Positions 45,849-54,606 of a DNA stretch of 64,000 nt are shown here, one piece after another (within the stretch, counting starts at the first letter, position 1; each line of letters opens with the position of its first letter). The position numbers and the translations under genes were made by a program. This DNA comes from Flavivirga aquatica (GTDB lineage Bacteria; Bacteroidota; Bacteroidia; Flavobacteriales; Flavobacteriaceae). Below the pieces are notes generated by a model, which saw only the letters and a list, made by a program, of their open reading frames with translations, was not told the DNA's origin and did not search any database. The stretch covers positions 1-64,000 of the forward strand of contig NZ_MDJD01000007.1 in the NCBI RefSeq assembly GCF_001747085.1, given 5' to 3'.

Positions 45849-45942
45849 AACAATATTATTTTTTATGAAAAAAAAGAGGAGTCCTATACATAGAAATTTT
45901 CGTTTGTATTTTTAACTAAAAAATATTTATCCATTCATAAAA

Positions 45943-46620
45943 TTAAATGAATCCTTTTTCTTGAGCTAATAATAATAAACTTCGATCTCCTTTGCCTTCA
46001 ACGTTAAAAACATCTTTTAAAATTCGTTTTCTACGTTCCAACGCAGCAATTGATAATGGTAAAAGTTTAGGTAATTCATTCATTTTTGTACCATTAGATA
46101 ATTCATGTAGTATTTTCCTATCAATATTATCTATAACAAAATCGTTAGCTGCTTGCTTTCTAAATATATTTATAATGGTCTTACTATAAAAAGGAAGATC
46201 AAAAACCACTGTTTTCACAGCTTCAATTAACACCTCTTTTGTTAAATCACTTTTTATTAAAAAAGCCTCTGGGTTTATACTTTTAAAAACACAAGACACT
46301 AAATATGAATCACTAAATGAAGTAGATACTATTATTTTAGTCCCTTTCAATTTTTTTCTTATTAAAACACCTAAATCTTCACCATTTAAAATTTTATTGT
46401 TCTTTGAAGGTTTTAATTTGAGATCTAAAAAAACAAGATCAAACACCTCTTCTTTTGACCTTTTATTAATTTTTAAAATTGCAGATTCACAACTATCAGC
46501 TGTAAAAACAACAAACTCTTTTAAATTGTTTTTCAAAGCTACCTCTTCTAAAGCTCGCTTATAAGCATCAATTATCAATGGATGATCATCAATTAACAAA
46601 ACCCTATATGGATTACGCAT
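45943..46620 (-). CDS. Response regulator, NarL/LuxR type
   Basis: A 225-aa protein. The receiver (about 5-135) has the acidic pair in VLLIDDHP, phosphoacceptor Asp66 in LVFLDLKL, Thr in IIVSTSFSD and Lys in FLIKSDLTKE, all complete. The C-terminal HTH (about 165-220: IDRKILHELSNGTKMNELPKLL) is LuxR-like but divergent. No histidine kinase gene is in the window. It is adjacent to the secretion operon and in the same direction, so may regulate it. Confidence 0.85.
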   Translation of the reverse strand: MRNPYRVLLIDDHPLIIDAYKRALEEVALKNNLKEFVVFTADSCESAILKINKRSKEEVFDLVFLDLKLKPSKNNKILNGEDLGVLIRKKLKGTKIIVSTSFSDSYLVSCVFKSINPEAFLIKSDLTKEVLIEAVKTVVFDLPFYSKTIINIFRKQAANDFVIDNIDRKILHELSNGTKMNELPKLLPLSIAALERRKRILKDVFNVEGKGDRSLLLLAQEKGFI

Positions 46621-46961
46621 AAATTAAAATATTAAATTAAAAAAATCTCTTTTGCTATTATTTAGTTCTAATCTAATTTTCACACATTCCACCAATAAAA
46701 CTAACTTGATAGTACTACTTTTATTGCTAAAAATACATTCTATTTTGTTTTTAAAAACTACAAATTATGTAATAAAAAAAACAGAATTAAAGTAATATTA
46801 TTACTCATTTTTTATTCATTAAAAACTGAGTATCTAATAATTTTATCCTGCCTTACGCTTACACAAACATAAAATATTGAAATTGAAAACTTGAGCTTAT
46901 TAAGTTTCTTTTAGGGAAAGCCATGAATCTACTAGTGAAACACCTTTTTCTATGAGGGAAG
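46621..46961. other. AT-rich intergenic region between two regulator genes
   Basis: 341 bp with no open frame worth calling. On the minus strand it contains a TATGTTTG (46864-46871) that fits TAnnTTTG and could be a distant promoter of the LuxR-type regulator; the resulting leader would be about 240 nt. No strong hairpin seen. Confidence 0.45.
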
Positions 46962-47687
46962 TTAATTTAACCTTAAAGCAGGAGATTGAGACAATGTACT
47001 AATCATATATTCTACATTATTAATATAGGTTTTAGTAAAAGGAACATTTTGAGAAGACTTTTTAATCGTGCAATTTAATGTACTATAACTCACTTTACTT
47101 ACATGATTTTTGTTTACAATGTAACTTTTATGAATTCTTAAAAAGTTTTTCGGAAGTAAGTTTTCAAAAGTTTTTAATGTCTTAAAAGCGCTTATCGTCT
47201 CCCCATTATTCATGTAAAAATCCGTAGTATTATTATCAGCTCTTAAAAACAAAATCTCATCTGTATTTAAATATTGATAATCTTTATATGATTTTAAACA
47301 AATAGTCTTATTTATTTTAATTGGATGTTTTTTTTTAAACTTTAAAGCGGCTTTTCTTATTTCTAAATCTGCTATGGGGTTTAACAGATAATCAAAAAAA
47401 CCAGTTTTAATTGCTTCATAAGTTTTCTCTTTAGATGACGATATAGCTATAAACTCAGAATCTTTTTTCAAGTATTGTTTAACCTCATTAACAAAACTAA
47501 ACGGTCTATCTATAATAGTATCAATGTTTAAGAAAATCAAATCAGGCATTTCCTTTAAAATAATATCCATACTTTCACTATAATCATGAGCATACCCTAT
47601 GCATCTATATTCTGGAAAATCGTCAAATACATTTTTTATTTTATTGATAACGTACTCTTCAGTTTCGATAACTAGATATTTATTCAA
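46962..47687 (-). CDS. LytTR regulator with degenerate receiver domain
   Basis: A 241-aa protein. The N-terminal part (1-120) has the receiver fold but lacks key residues. The phosphoacceptor position in LIFLNID is Asn54 (normally Asp). The conserved Lys before Pro is Asn in DYLLNPI. The acidic pair is replaced by ETEE. The C-terminal LytTR DNA-binding domain (about 130-235; FLRADNNTTDFYMNNG, NFLRIHKSYIVN) looks normal. It is therefore likely phosphorylation-independent or controlled by another signal. It lies upstream of the secretion operon, and direct repeats in its own promoter suggest autoregulation. Confidence 0.85.
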   Translation of the reverse strand: MNKYLVIETEEYVINKIKNVFDDFPEYRCIGYAHDYSESMDIILKEMPDLIFLNIDTIIDRPFSFVNEVKQYLKKDSEFIAISSSKEKTYEAIKTGFFDYLLNPIADLEIRKAALKFKKKHPIKINKTICLKSYKDYQYLNTDEILFLRADNNTTDFYMNNGETISAFKTLKTFENLLPKNFLRIHKSYIVNKNHVSKVSYSTLNCTIKKSSQNVPFTKTYINNVEYMISTLSQSPALRLN

Positions 47688-47734
47688 TTCTTTAGTTTTA
47701 TAAAAATGCTAATTTATTTATATATTTTCTATTT

Positions 47735-47765
47735 AAACTAAGGCTTTTCCTTACTAAAACTAAGG
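47735..47765. promoter_or_regulatory. Direct repeats AAACTAAGG, probable LytTR binding site
   Basis: AAACTAAGG occurs at 47735-47743 and 47757-47765, offset by exactly 22 bp, 48-78 bp before the start of the LytTR gene. Each copy continues with a purine/pyrimidine and TTTT. Paired 9-bp direct repeats at a 21-22 bp offset are the usual LytTR target form. Autoregulation is inferred. Confidence 0.55.
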
Positions 47766-47889
47766 ATTTTTAATAATTAAATAGATTCTTTATACTACAT
47801 AAATAAGATTGTATTTTTTAAAAAAAAATTATTGCAGACTCATAAAATAGTACTGTTTTTTTTTAAGTTAAAACATTGCAAAAATTAAA

Positions 47890-49020
47890 TTACTCTAAAC
47901 AAATCTCTCCCAAAACCCATAAATAATCCGTTCTATTTTTCACAAAATCCCTCTCAGAAATATCAATAATTTTCACATTAATATCTGTTTGATTTTTTAA
48001 GAACTCCAAATATCCTGCGTTTATTTTTTCTAAATAACTATCTGTGATATTTTGCTCATAATCCCGTTCCCGTTTTTTAATATTTTCCTGTAATCGTTTA
48101 GTATTTTGGTATAAATAAATATACAATTCTGGTTTTGCTATATCCTTATACATTAAGTAAAATAACTTTCTGTAAAGCTTAAACTCTTCACCTTCTAATG
48201 TTACTTTTGAAAAAATTAGTGATTTAAAAACATCGTAATCACTAACAATAAAATCTTTAAATAAATCTAATTGAGATAGGTCATCACTAATTTGCTGATA
48301 ACGATCTGCAAGAAAAGACATTTCTAAAGGAAAAGCATAACGTTGCGCATCATCATAAAACTTTGGCAAAAACGGATTATCTGCAAAACGCTCTAAAATG
48401 GATCTTGCATTAAAATCGTATGCTATTTTAGTAGCCAAACTAGTTTTTCCAGCACCTATATTTCCTTCAATTGCTATATAATTATACTTTGAAAAATTAA
48501 AAGCTTTACTTGGGTTTTTTAACCAGATTTTAATAGGTTCAATAACAGAAGTATCATTACATTCTTTTAATAAAACAGATACCTCCTTATTAAATTTTGT
48601 ATGATTAAACTTTGATGCAATATCATTCAAAGGTTGTAAAACAAACTTACGCTTAGTCATTTCTGGATGTGGCACTTGCAATATTTCTGTATCAATAATC
48701 TCTTTTTCAACAAAAATAATATCTAAATCAATAATACGTGCTTCATAACTTTCTCCTTGCTTACGCTCTCTACCTAAATCTGACTCAATGACTAATAATG
48801 CTTTCAAAACTATTTCAGGATCTAATAAAGATTCTAAAATCAAACAAGCATTAAAAAAATAATCACTCTCGAAACCAAACGCAGGTGACTTGTACACTTT
48901 AGAAATCAGTCTAATATTTCCAATTCTAGCATAAATTAAATCAATGGCATCTTGTAGGTTCTTAAATTTATCACCTTTATTACTACCTAATGCTATATGG
49001 AATGTTGTTGGTTGTTTCAT
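47890..49020 (-). CDS. folK: FolK-deoxynucleoside kinase fusion
   Basis: A 376-aa two-domain enzyme. The N-terminal half (about 1-155) is HPPK: FHIALGSNKGDK, then SPAFGFESDYFFNA and RIIDLDIIF. It transfers pyrophosphate to 6-hydroxymethyl-dihydropterin in folate synthesis. The C-terminal half is a deoxynucleoside kinase with P-loop IEGNIGAGKTSLA, ERF and DRYQQ motifs. Such fusions are known in Bacteroidota. The start at Met 49020 is chosen because homology begins there; an ATG seven codons upstream is possible. Divergent from yhhQ. Confidence 0.93.
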   Translation of the reverse strand: MKQPTTFHIALGSNKGDKFKNLQDAIDLIYARIGNIRLISKVYKSPAFGFESDYFFNACLILESLLDPEIVLKALLVIESDLGRERKQGESYEARIIDLDIIFVEKEIIDTEILQVPHPEMTKRKFVLQPLNDIASKFNHTKFNKEVSVLLKECNDTSVIEPIKIWLKNPSKAFNFSKYNYIAIEGNIGAGKTSLATKIAYDFNARSILERFADNPFLPKFYDDAQRYAFPLEMSFLADRYQQISDDLSQLDLFKDFIVSDYDVFKSLIFSKVTLEGEEFKLYRKLFYLMYKDIAKPELYIYLYQNTKRLQENIKKRERDYEQNITDSYLEKINAGYLEFLKNQTDINVKIIDISERDFVKNRTDYLWVLGEICLE

Positions 49021-49128
49021 AAATTTCAAACTCATTTTCAATTAAAAAGAAAAACGAGTTATTGGCAAAATAACTAAAACAATTTTTATTCCTTTATATT
49101 TACCGAACGTATTTATTCACATTTATAA

Positions 49129-49833
49129 ATGAACTTAAAAGATAAACTTGCTGCCCAACGTATTTACATGCTTTTAGGAGCCTTATTTATTACCTCATTA
49201 GTGGTTTCAAACCTTATATTTCAGAAATTTTTCTATTGGTATCCTTTTGATATTGAAATTTTTGGAAGTAAACTCTTTGAAATCTCTGTAGGCATACTTC
49301 CTTATCCAATTACTTTTTTAATTACCGATTTAATAAGTGAAATTTATGGCAAAAAACGCGCTAATGAAGTGGTTATAGCAGGTATTTTTGCTTCTTTATT
49401 TTCACTTTTAATTATCTATGCTTCTAATACTGTTTCTGCAACCACTTGGTCGCCTGTAGACAACAACATGTTTTCTACTGTATTTGGAAACACAGTCCTT
49501 GCTGTTTTTGCTAGTATGATGGCATATTTATTTGCACAATTTGTAGATATTCAAATTTACCATTTTTGGAAACGCCTAACCAAAGGTAAACACTTATGGT
49601 TACGTAATAATTTTTCAACATTTTTATCGCAATTTGTAGATACATTTACAGTAGTCGGTCTTTTATGTTTATTCGATATTATTGCTTGGGATAAATTCTT
49701 AGGCTTGCTAATTTCTGGTTTTCTATTTAAAGTACTCATTGCCCTTATCGACACTCCTTTCTTATATTTAGGTGTTTACTTATTCCGTAAGCGTTTCAAA
49801 TTAAAAATTAACGAAGAAATAGATTTACTATAA
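49129..49833 (+). CDS. yhhQ: Queuosine precursor transporter (YhhQ/VUT family)
   Basis: A 234-aa protein with about six membrane segments. It has the family segments LVVSNLIFQKFF, LPYPITFLITDLISEIYGKKRA and a C-terminal FLLYLGVYLF-like end (LYLGVYLFRKRF). YhhQ imports queuosine precursors (preQ0/preQ1 in E. coli) for tRNA modification. Normal length. It is divergent from folK with an 87-bp gap. Confidence 0.9.
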   Translation: MNLKDKLAAQRIYMLLGALFITSLVVSNLIFQKFFYWYPFDIEIFGSKLFEISVGILPYPITFLITDLISEIYGKKRANEVVIAGIFASLFSLLIIYASNTVSATTWSPVDNNMFSTVFGNTVLAVFASMMAYLFAQFVDIQIYHFWKRLTKGKHLWLRNNFSTFLSQFVDTFTVVGLLCLFDIIAWDKFLGLLISGFLFKVLIALIDTPFLYLGVYLFRKRFKLKINEEIDLL

Positions 49834-49944
49834 ATTCTCAATATAAATTAACATTAAAACAATGCATTTTTGGTCTTTTAGTATCATTTTTGCGTATATA
49901 TTTTATAATAAAATTCCGCGAAAGCGAAAAACAATTATACCCAA

Positions 49945-52608
49945 ATGAAAAAAGTTTTTAAAATTATAGGCATTACATTACTTATTATAATAGCTCTTTT
50001 AATTGCTATTCCTTTTATTTTTCAAGGACAAATAAAAGATATGGTTAAGCGTGTTATAAACGAAAACCTAAATGCTAAAGTAGAATTTAGTGATGTTAAC
50101 TTAAGTTTTTTACAAAGTTTCCCCCAAGCTCATGTTAATGTAAACGATTTAGTGATTACTAATTTTGATCCTTTTAAAGACGAAACATTTGCTTCTATTA
50201 AAAATATCTCTTTCACCATGTCTATCACAGAGCTATTAAAAACGGCTAGTGAAGATCCAATTGTAATAAATAGTATTTATGTTAACGAAGCTTTATTAAC
50301 TTTAAAAACAGATAAATTTGGAAATGCTAATTACGATATTTCTAAAGAAACAGAGAATACTCCTGTTGAAACCGAATCTGAATCTGCTGCTTTTTCATTA
50401 AATATAAAAGATTACAAAATTACCAATAGTGCACTTACCTATATTGATGAAACATCTAAAACTATAGCACATATTACAGAACTTAATCATGAAGGAAATG
50501 CCATAGTTTCAACTGAAACATCAGAACTTGATACTAAAACTAGAGCAAATATTAGTTTTAGTTTAGATAGTACTAATTATTTAAGTAATAATCCTGTTAA
50601 ATTAGACGCTCTAATTAATTTAGATTTAAAAAACAGCAAATATACATTTAAAGACAACAAAGCAGTTATTAATCAACTTCCTTTAGAATTTCATGGTTAT
50701 GTAAAACTATTAGAAGATGCGCAGGAGATTGACATAACCTTTGAAAACCCTGGATCTACTTTTAAAGATTTCCTTGCTCTGATTCCTGAAGCATATTCAA
50801 AAAACATTGACGGTGTTGAAACCTCCGGTGGTTTTAAAATAAAAGGTATTGCAAAAGGTTTAATTTCAGAAAATACTATTCCTAAATTAAACATTAGCTT
50901 TACCTCAAATAATGCCGCTTTTAAATATCCAGATTTACCAAAACGCGTTGAAAGTATTGTAATAAATACATCTATAAAAAATACAACAGGAAACGTTGAC
51001 GATACTTATATTGATATAAATACTCTTAATTTTAAAATTGATGAAGATGTTTTCAAATCATCTACCTCTTTAAAAAACATAACTAAAAATATGCTTGTTA
51101 ATGCTAATATTGACGGCGCTTTAAATTTAGCAAACATAACCAAAGCTTACCCTTTAGAATTAGAAAATACGCTTACTGGTATTTTTAAAGCAAAACTAAA
51201 CACGGCTTTCGACATGAATGCTCTTGAAACGAATGCTTACGAACGCATTAAAAATAACGGCTCTGCGAGTATTAGTGATTTTGTATTTTCTTCGGAAGAT
51301 ATTGTAAACCCTATTCATATTTCTGAAGCAAACATGACATTTAGCCCAGAAAAAGTTTCATTAAGCAATTTTAAAGCAAAAACAGGAGATAGTGATTTAA
51401 ACGCAAATGGTTCTATAAAAAATCTACTAGGTTTTTTATTGAGTGACAACACCTTACAAGGGAATTTTAATGTGAATTCAAACTTGTTTAAAGTGAGTGA
51501 TTTTATGACTGAAGATGAAGCTGCTCCTACAGACAACAAAACCACAAGCGATGACGAATCACTAAAAATTCCAGCTTTTTTAGATTGTACAATTAACGCT
51601 GACGCAAAAACAGTTGTTTATGACAATTTAAATTTGAAAAATGTTAAAGGCGCTCTTTTAATTAAAGATCAACAAGCTACACTTAAAAACATGACATCTA
51701 ATATATTTGATGGTGCAATGTCTATTAATGGAAATGTTTCTACAAAAAATGAAACACCAACTTTCGGCTTTGATCTTGGCGCTAATGGGTTTGACATTGC
51801 TAAATCTTTTAAAAGCTTAGAATTACTTAGAAATCTAGCTCCAGTTGCAAAACTACTTCAAGGAAAACTAAATACTACCATTAATTTATCTGGTGATTTA
51901 GATCAAGAATTCACTCCTAATCTAGGTACTGTTACGGGTAAAGCTTTAGCCGAATTATTAACCACTAATATTAATAAAAATGAAGGCGAACTTTTTAGCA
52001 AACTTGAAGGCGCTTTAAGTTTTATAGATTTTAGTAAATTAGATTTAAAAGATTTAAAAACAAAACTAAGTTTTGCTGATGGCAAGGTAAGTGTAAAACC
52101 TTTTGATTTAAAGTACCAAGATATTGACATTACAGTTTCTGGCGCTCATGGTTTTGATCAAACCTTAGAGTACAGTGCCATTTTTAATGTGCCTGCTAAA
52201 TATTTAGGAAGTGATGTTAACCGCCTTATTGGTAAAATAAATGATAGAGACGTTGATGATATTACAGTTCCTGTAACAGCGAATATTGGAGGATCTTACA
52301 CAAGCCCATCTGTAAAAACCGACTTAACAAGCGGTGTCTCAAACCTAACCAAGCAACTTATTGAAATTGAAAAACAAAAACTTCTCAACAAAGGTAAAGA
52401 CGAAGTAAAAAGTTTAATTGGCAATGTTATAGGAGGAAATAAAGCAAAAACTGATTCTACAAAACAACAAAACAATGCTGTAAAAGATGCTTTAGGTAGT
52501 ATTATTGGGGGAAATAAAACTAAAACCGATTCTACATCAAACAAAAAAAACACCGTTAAAGATGCTCTTGGTGGTTTATTTGGGAAAAAGAAAAAAGCCA
52601 GTAAGTGA
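49945..52608 (+). CDS. AsmA-family membrane protein
   Basis: An 887-aa protein with an N-terminal membrane segment (about 5-25) directly followed by the AsmA signature region (KVEFSDVNLSFLQSFPQAHVNVND). A long series of beta-strands follows, and the C-terminal AsmA_2 part (LQGKLNTTINLSGDL, about 635-780) is typical. These proteins form bridge-like grooves thought to move phospholipids between membranes. The C-terminus carries two or three near repeats of KDALGxIIGGNKxKTDST, an Ala/Lys-rich tail of unclear role. Confidence 0.88.
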   Translation: MKKVFKIIGITLLIIIALLIAIPFIFQGQIKDMVKRVINENLNAKVEFSDVNLSFLQSFPQAHVNVNDLVITNFDPFKDETFASIKNISFTMSITELLKTASEDPIVINSIYVNEALLTLKTDKFGNANYDISKETENTPVETESESAAFSLNIKDYKITNSALTYIDETSKTIAHITELNHEGNAIVSTETSELDTKTRANISFSLDSTNYLSNNPVKLDALINLDLKNSKYTFKDNKAVINQLPLEFHGYVKLLEDAQEIDITFENPGSTFKDFLALIPEAYSKNIDGVETSGGFKIKGIAKGLISENTIPKLNISFTSNNAAFKYPDLPKRVESIVINTSIKNTTGNVDDTYIDINTLNFKIDEDVFKSSTSLKNITKNMLVNANIDGALNLANITKAYPLELENTLTGIFKAKLNTAFDMNALETNAYERIKNNGSASISDFVFSSEDIVNPIHISEANMTFSPEKVSLSNFKAKTGDSDLNANGSIKNLLGFLLSDNTLQGNFNVNSNLFKVSDFMTEDEAAPTDNKTTSDDESLKIPAFLDCTINADAKTVVYDNLNLKNVKGALLIKDQQATLKNMTSNIFDGAMSINGNVSTKNETPTFGFDLGANGFDIAKSFKSLELLRNLAPVAKLLQGKLNTTINLSGDLDQEFTPNLGTVTGKALAELLTTNINKNEGELFSKLEGALSFIDFSKLDLKDLKTKLSFADGKVSVKPFDLKYQDIDITVSGAHGFDQTLEYSAIFNVPAKYLGSDVNRLIGKINDRDVDDITVPVTANIGGSYTSPSVKTDLTSGVSNLTKQLIEIEKQKLLNKGKDEVKSLIGNVIGGNKAKTDSTKQQNNAVKDALGSIIGGNKTKTDSTSNKKNTVKDALGGLFGKKKKASK

Positions 52609-52670
52609 TATTTTCATGTGTTTAAAATTTTATTCTGTAAGTTTTTATCATGTTTTTCAACAAAACGTAA

Positions 52671-53294
52671 ATGATTATAATTTACTTAATAATTGGTATT
52701 ATAACAGCTATTGTTAGCGCGCTTCCTTTTGGAGCCTCTAATATAGCTGTTATAAATACTACCTTAAAGCAAAATGCCAAACAAGCCTTTAAAATTGCTA
52801 TAGCTTCAGGTATAGCAGAAGTCATATTATCTTATTATGCCTTGCACTGCAATACAGTTATTAAAGAATTTTTCAGCGACAACCTTTGGGTTCAAATCAC
52901 ATTAGTCTTTGTCTTTTTTATAGTAGGTGGTTTTTTATTTTTCAAGAAATTCCCTAATGACAAATCTGAAAAAAAACAATTAATCCAATCAAAGTACGTC
53001 ACAGGTTTTTTACTTGGCATAATAAACCCTCCTGTATTAATTTATTGGGTTATCACTTATGGCATATTAAAAAATAATGATATTGTGCTGTCTCTACAGT
53101 CTTCATTTTCTGTATTATTTTTATTTTTCTTTGGCGTCTATTTAGGTAAATTACTAACACTCTATTTTTATAGCAGAATTAGTATTCTAATTAAGAATGA
53201 AGTCCAAAACATAGCTTTTATGATTAACAAAGTGACAGGAGTTTTACTAATTAGTATAAGTTTTATTCAAGCTATAAAAATTTATATTACTTAA
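52671..53294 (+). CDS. LysE/RhtB-family exporter
   Basis: A 207-aa protein with six predicted membrane segments and the LysE-type start SALPFGASNIAVINTTLKQN, then GIAEVILSYYALHC and LLGIINPPVLIYWV. The family exports amino acids or related small molecules. Substrate unknown. It lies 62 bp after the AsmA gene and may be co-transcribed. Confidence 0.82.
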   Translation: MIIIYLIIGIITAIVSALPFGASNIAVINTTLKQNAKQAFKIAIASGIAEVILSYYALHCNTVIKEFFSDNLWVQITLVFVFFIVGGFLFFKKFPNDKSEKKQLIQSKYVTGFLLGIINPPVLIYWVITYGILKNNDIVLSLQSSFSVLFLFFFGVYLGKLLTLYFYSRISILIKNEVQNIAFMINKVTGVLLISISFIQAIKIYIT

Positions 53295-53375
53295 TTTCTT
53301 TAATTAAAAACATAATAATGCTTTTTTTATTTCAAAATAGAATGGACATATCATCAGAAATAAAATTCAAAAGCC

Positions 53376-53383
53376 TACCTTTG
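53376..53383 (+). promoter_or_regulatory. -7 promoter element TACCTTTG for rpsU
   Basis: Exact TAnnTTTG match 133 bp before rpsU, giving a leader of about 125 nt. No -33 TTTG at the ideal place. It is the only good candidate in the 222-bp gap after the LysE gene. Confidence 0.6.
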
Positions 53384-53516
53384 CGAATAAATCTTGAATT
53401 ACATTCTTTTTTAAAGGATGAAGTTTGCTATTTAACGCTTTTAAGCAAAACAACCAAGTTGTTAAATATATTTTAGGAAAATCCTATAGTTTACATAAAT
53501 CACTTAAAAAACATTC

Positions 53517-53711
53517 ATGTTAAAAATTATTGTTAAAGATGGCGAGAATATAGAGCGTGCCTTAAAACGCTACAAACGAAAACACAGAAACATTAAAGTG
53601 ATGCAAAACCTAAGAGAAGGTCAGTTTTTCACTAAACCTTCTGTTAAAAGACGTCGTGAAATCCAAAAAGCAGAATACATTCAAAACATTAGAGACAACG
53701 AAGAAATTTAA
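53517..53711 (+). CDS. rpsU: Ribosomal protein bS21
   Basis: A 64-aa basic protein with the bS21 pattern: VKDGENIERALKRYKRK, then REGQFFTKPSVKRRREIQKA. It binds the small ribosomal subunit near the anti-Shine-Dalgarno region; flavobacterial ribosomes use it in start-site selection. Normal length for Bacteroidota. Single-gene unit with promoter and terminator. Confidence 0.96.
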   Translation: MLKIIVKDGENIERALKRYKRKHRNIKVMQNLREGQFFTKPSVKRRREIQKAEYIQNIRDNEEI

Positions 53712-53738
53712 TCTTTAATTTTGAAAAAATATTCCAAG

Positions 53739-53771
53739 TCCCATTCCCAAAATTGTGAATGGGATTTTTTT
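53739..53771. terminator. Bidirectional terminator between rpsU and DUF2797 gene
   Basis: 8-bp stem TCCCATTC / GAATGGGA (53739-53746, 53757-53764) followed by T7 on the plus strand and with A-rich sequence on the other side. It serves both convergent genes. Confidence 0.85.
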
Positions 53772-54564
53772 ATTGAATTTTTATATTAACTACAAGCCCT
53801 TCATTAGATCTAATATTAAAAACAGTATTATCTTCAAAAATGAGATATTGCCCTTTAATACCTGTTAATTTTCCCGAATATTGCTGTGCTTTAGTAAGAT
53901 TTAAACTCTTTGGCTTTTCTGGATATTTATTTACTGGGAATTCTAAATTCGTTTCTGTTTTATTTTCAATAAAATAAGCAGCAGCTTCTTCTGGAATATA
54001 TTGCTTTAAGCGTTCTCGCCATTCTTCTAAATTTTCATCGACAAAATCGTTTTTAAGCATTGTTCTCCAGTTCGTTTTATCTGCCACATAATCTTTTAAA
54101 GCCACCTCTGTAACACCTGCTAAATACCTATTAGGTACTTCTACAATTTCAATAGCCTTAATAGCACCTTGATCTATCCAACGTGTAGGTACTTGACTTT
54201 TTCTGGTAACACCAACTTTAACGTTGCTAGAATTTGCTAAATAAACAATATGCGGTTGGAGTTGTACTTTCTTTTCATATTCTAAATCCCTATCTTCTTT
54301 ATCCAAATGAGCTGTACTTAATTCAGGACGCATAATCCAATCTGCAGCTTGAGGTATTTCAAAAAAACAGCTCTTACAAAACCCTTGTCTATAAATTTGC
54401 TTATCTAAACTACAATTTAAACACTGGTATTTAACAAAATGAATATCAATATTTTTATTTAATAATTGATTCATATTCAAAAAATCATTTTCAAACACTA
54501 AATAGTATTGTATAGGAATAGTAAACTCTGTGTCCATTTTTGTTAAAACACCTTGGTAAGTCAT
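53770..54564 (-). CDS. DUF2797 family protein
   Basis: A 264-aa protein. It begins MTYQGVLTKM and has a four-Cys zinc-binding cluster (CLNCSLDKQIYRQGFCKSC, about 49-67), then HIVYLANSSNVKVGVTRKSQVPTRWIDQGA, the family core. This core resembles the GIY-YIG-like pattern YLA..VKVGVT. The C-terminal part (LTGIKGQYLIFEDNTVFNIR) is a conserved end. Biochemical role unknown. Divergent from the GH3 gene with a 42-bp gap. Confidence 0.88.
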   Translation of the reverse strand: MTYQGVLTKMDTEFTIPIQYYLVFENDFLNMNQLLNKNIDIHFVKYQCLNCSLDKQIYRQGFCKSCFFEIPQAADWIMRPELSTAHLDKEDRDLEYEKKVQLQPHIVYLANSSNVKVGVTRKSQVPTRWIDQGAIKAIEIVEVPNRYLAGVTEVALKDYVADKTNWRTMLKNDFVDENLEEWRERLKQYIPEEAAAYFIENKTETNLEFPVNKYPEKPKSLNLTKAQQYSGKLTGIKGQYLIFEDNTVFNIRSNEGLVVNIKIQ

Positions 54565-54606
54565 AAAAAAAAGTATTATTTTTAAAATCTTAAAGATAAA
54601 ATAAAT

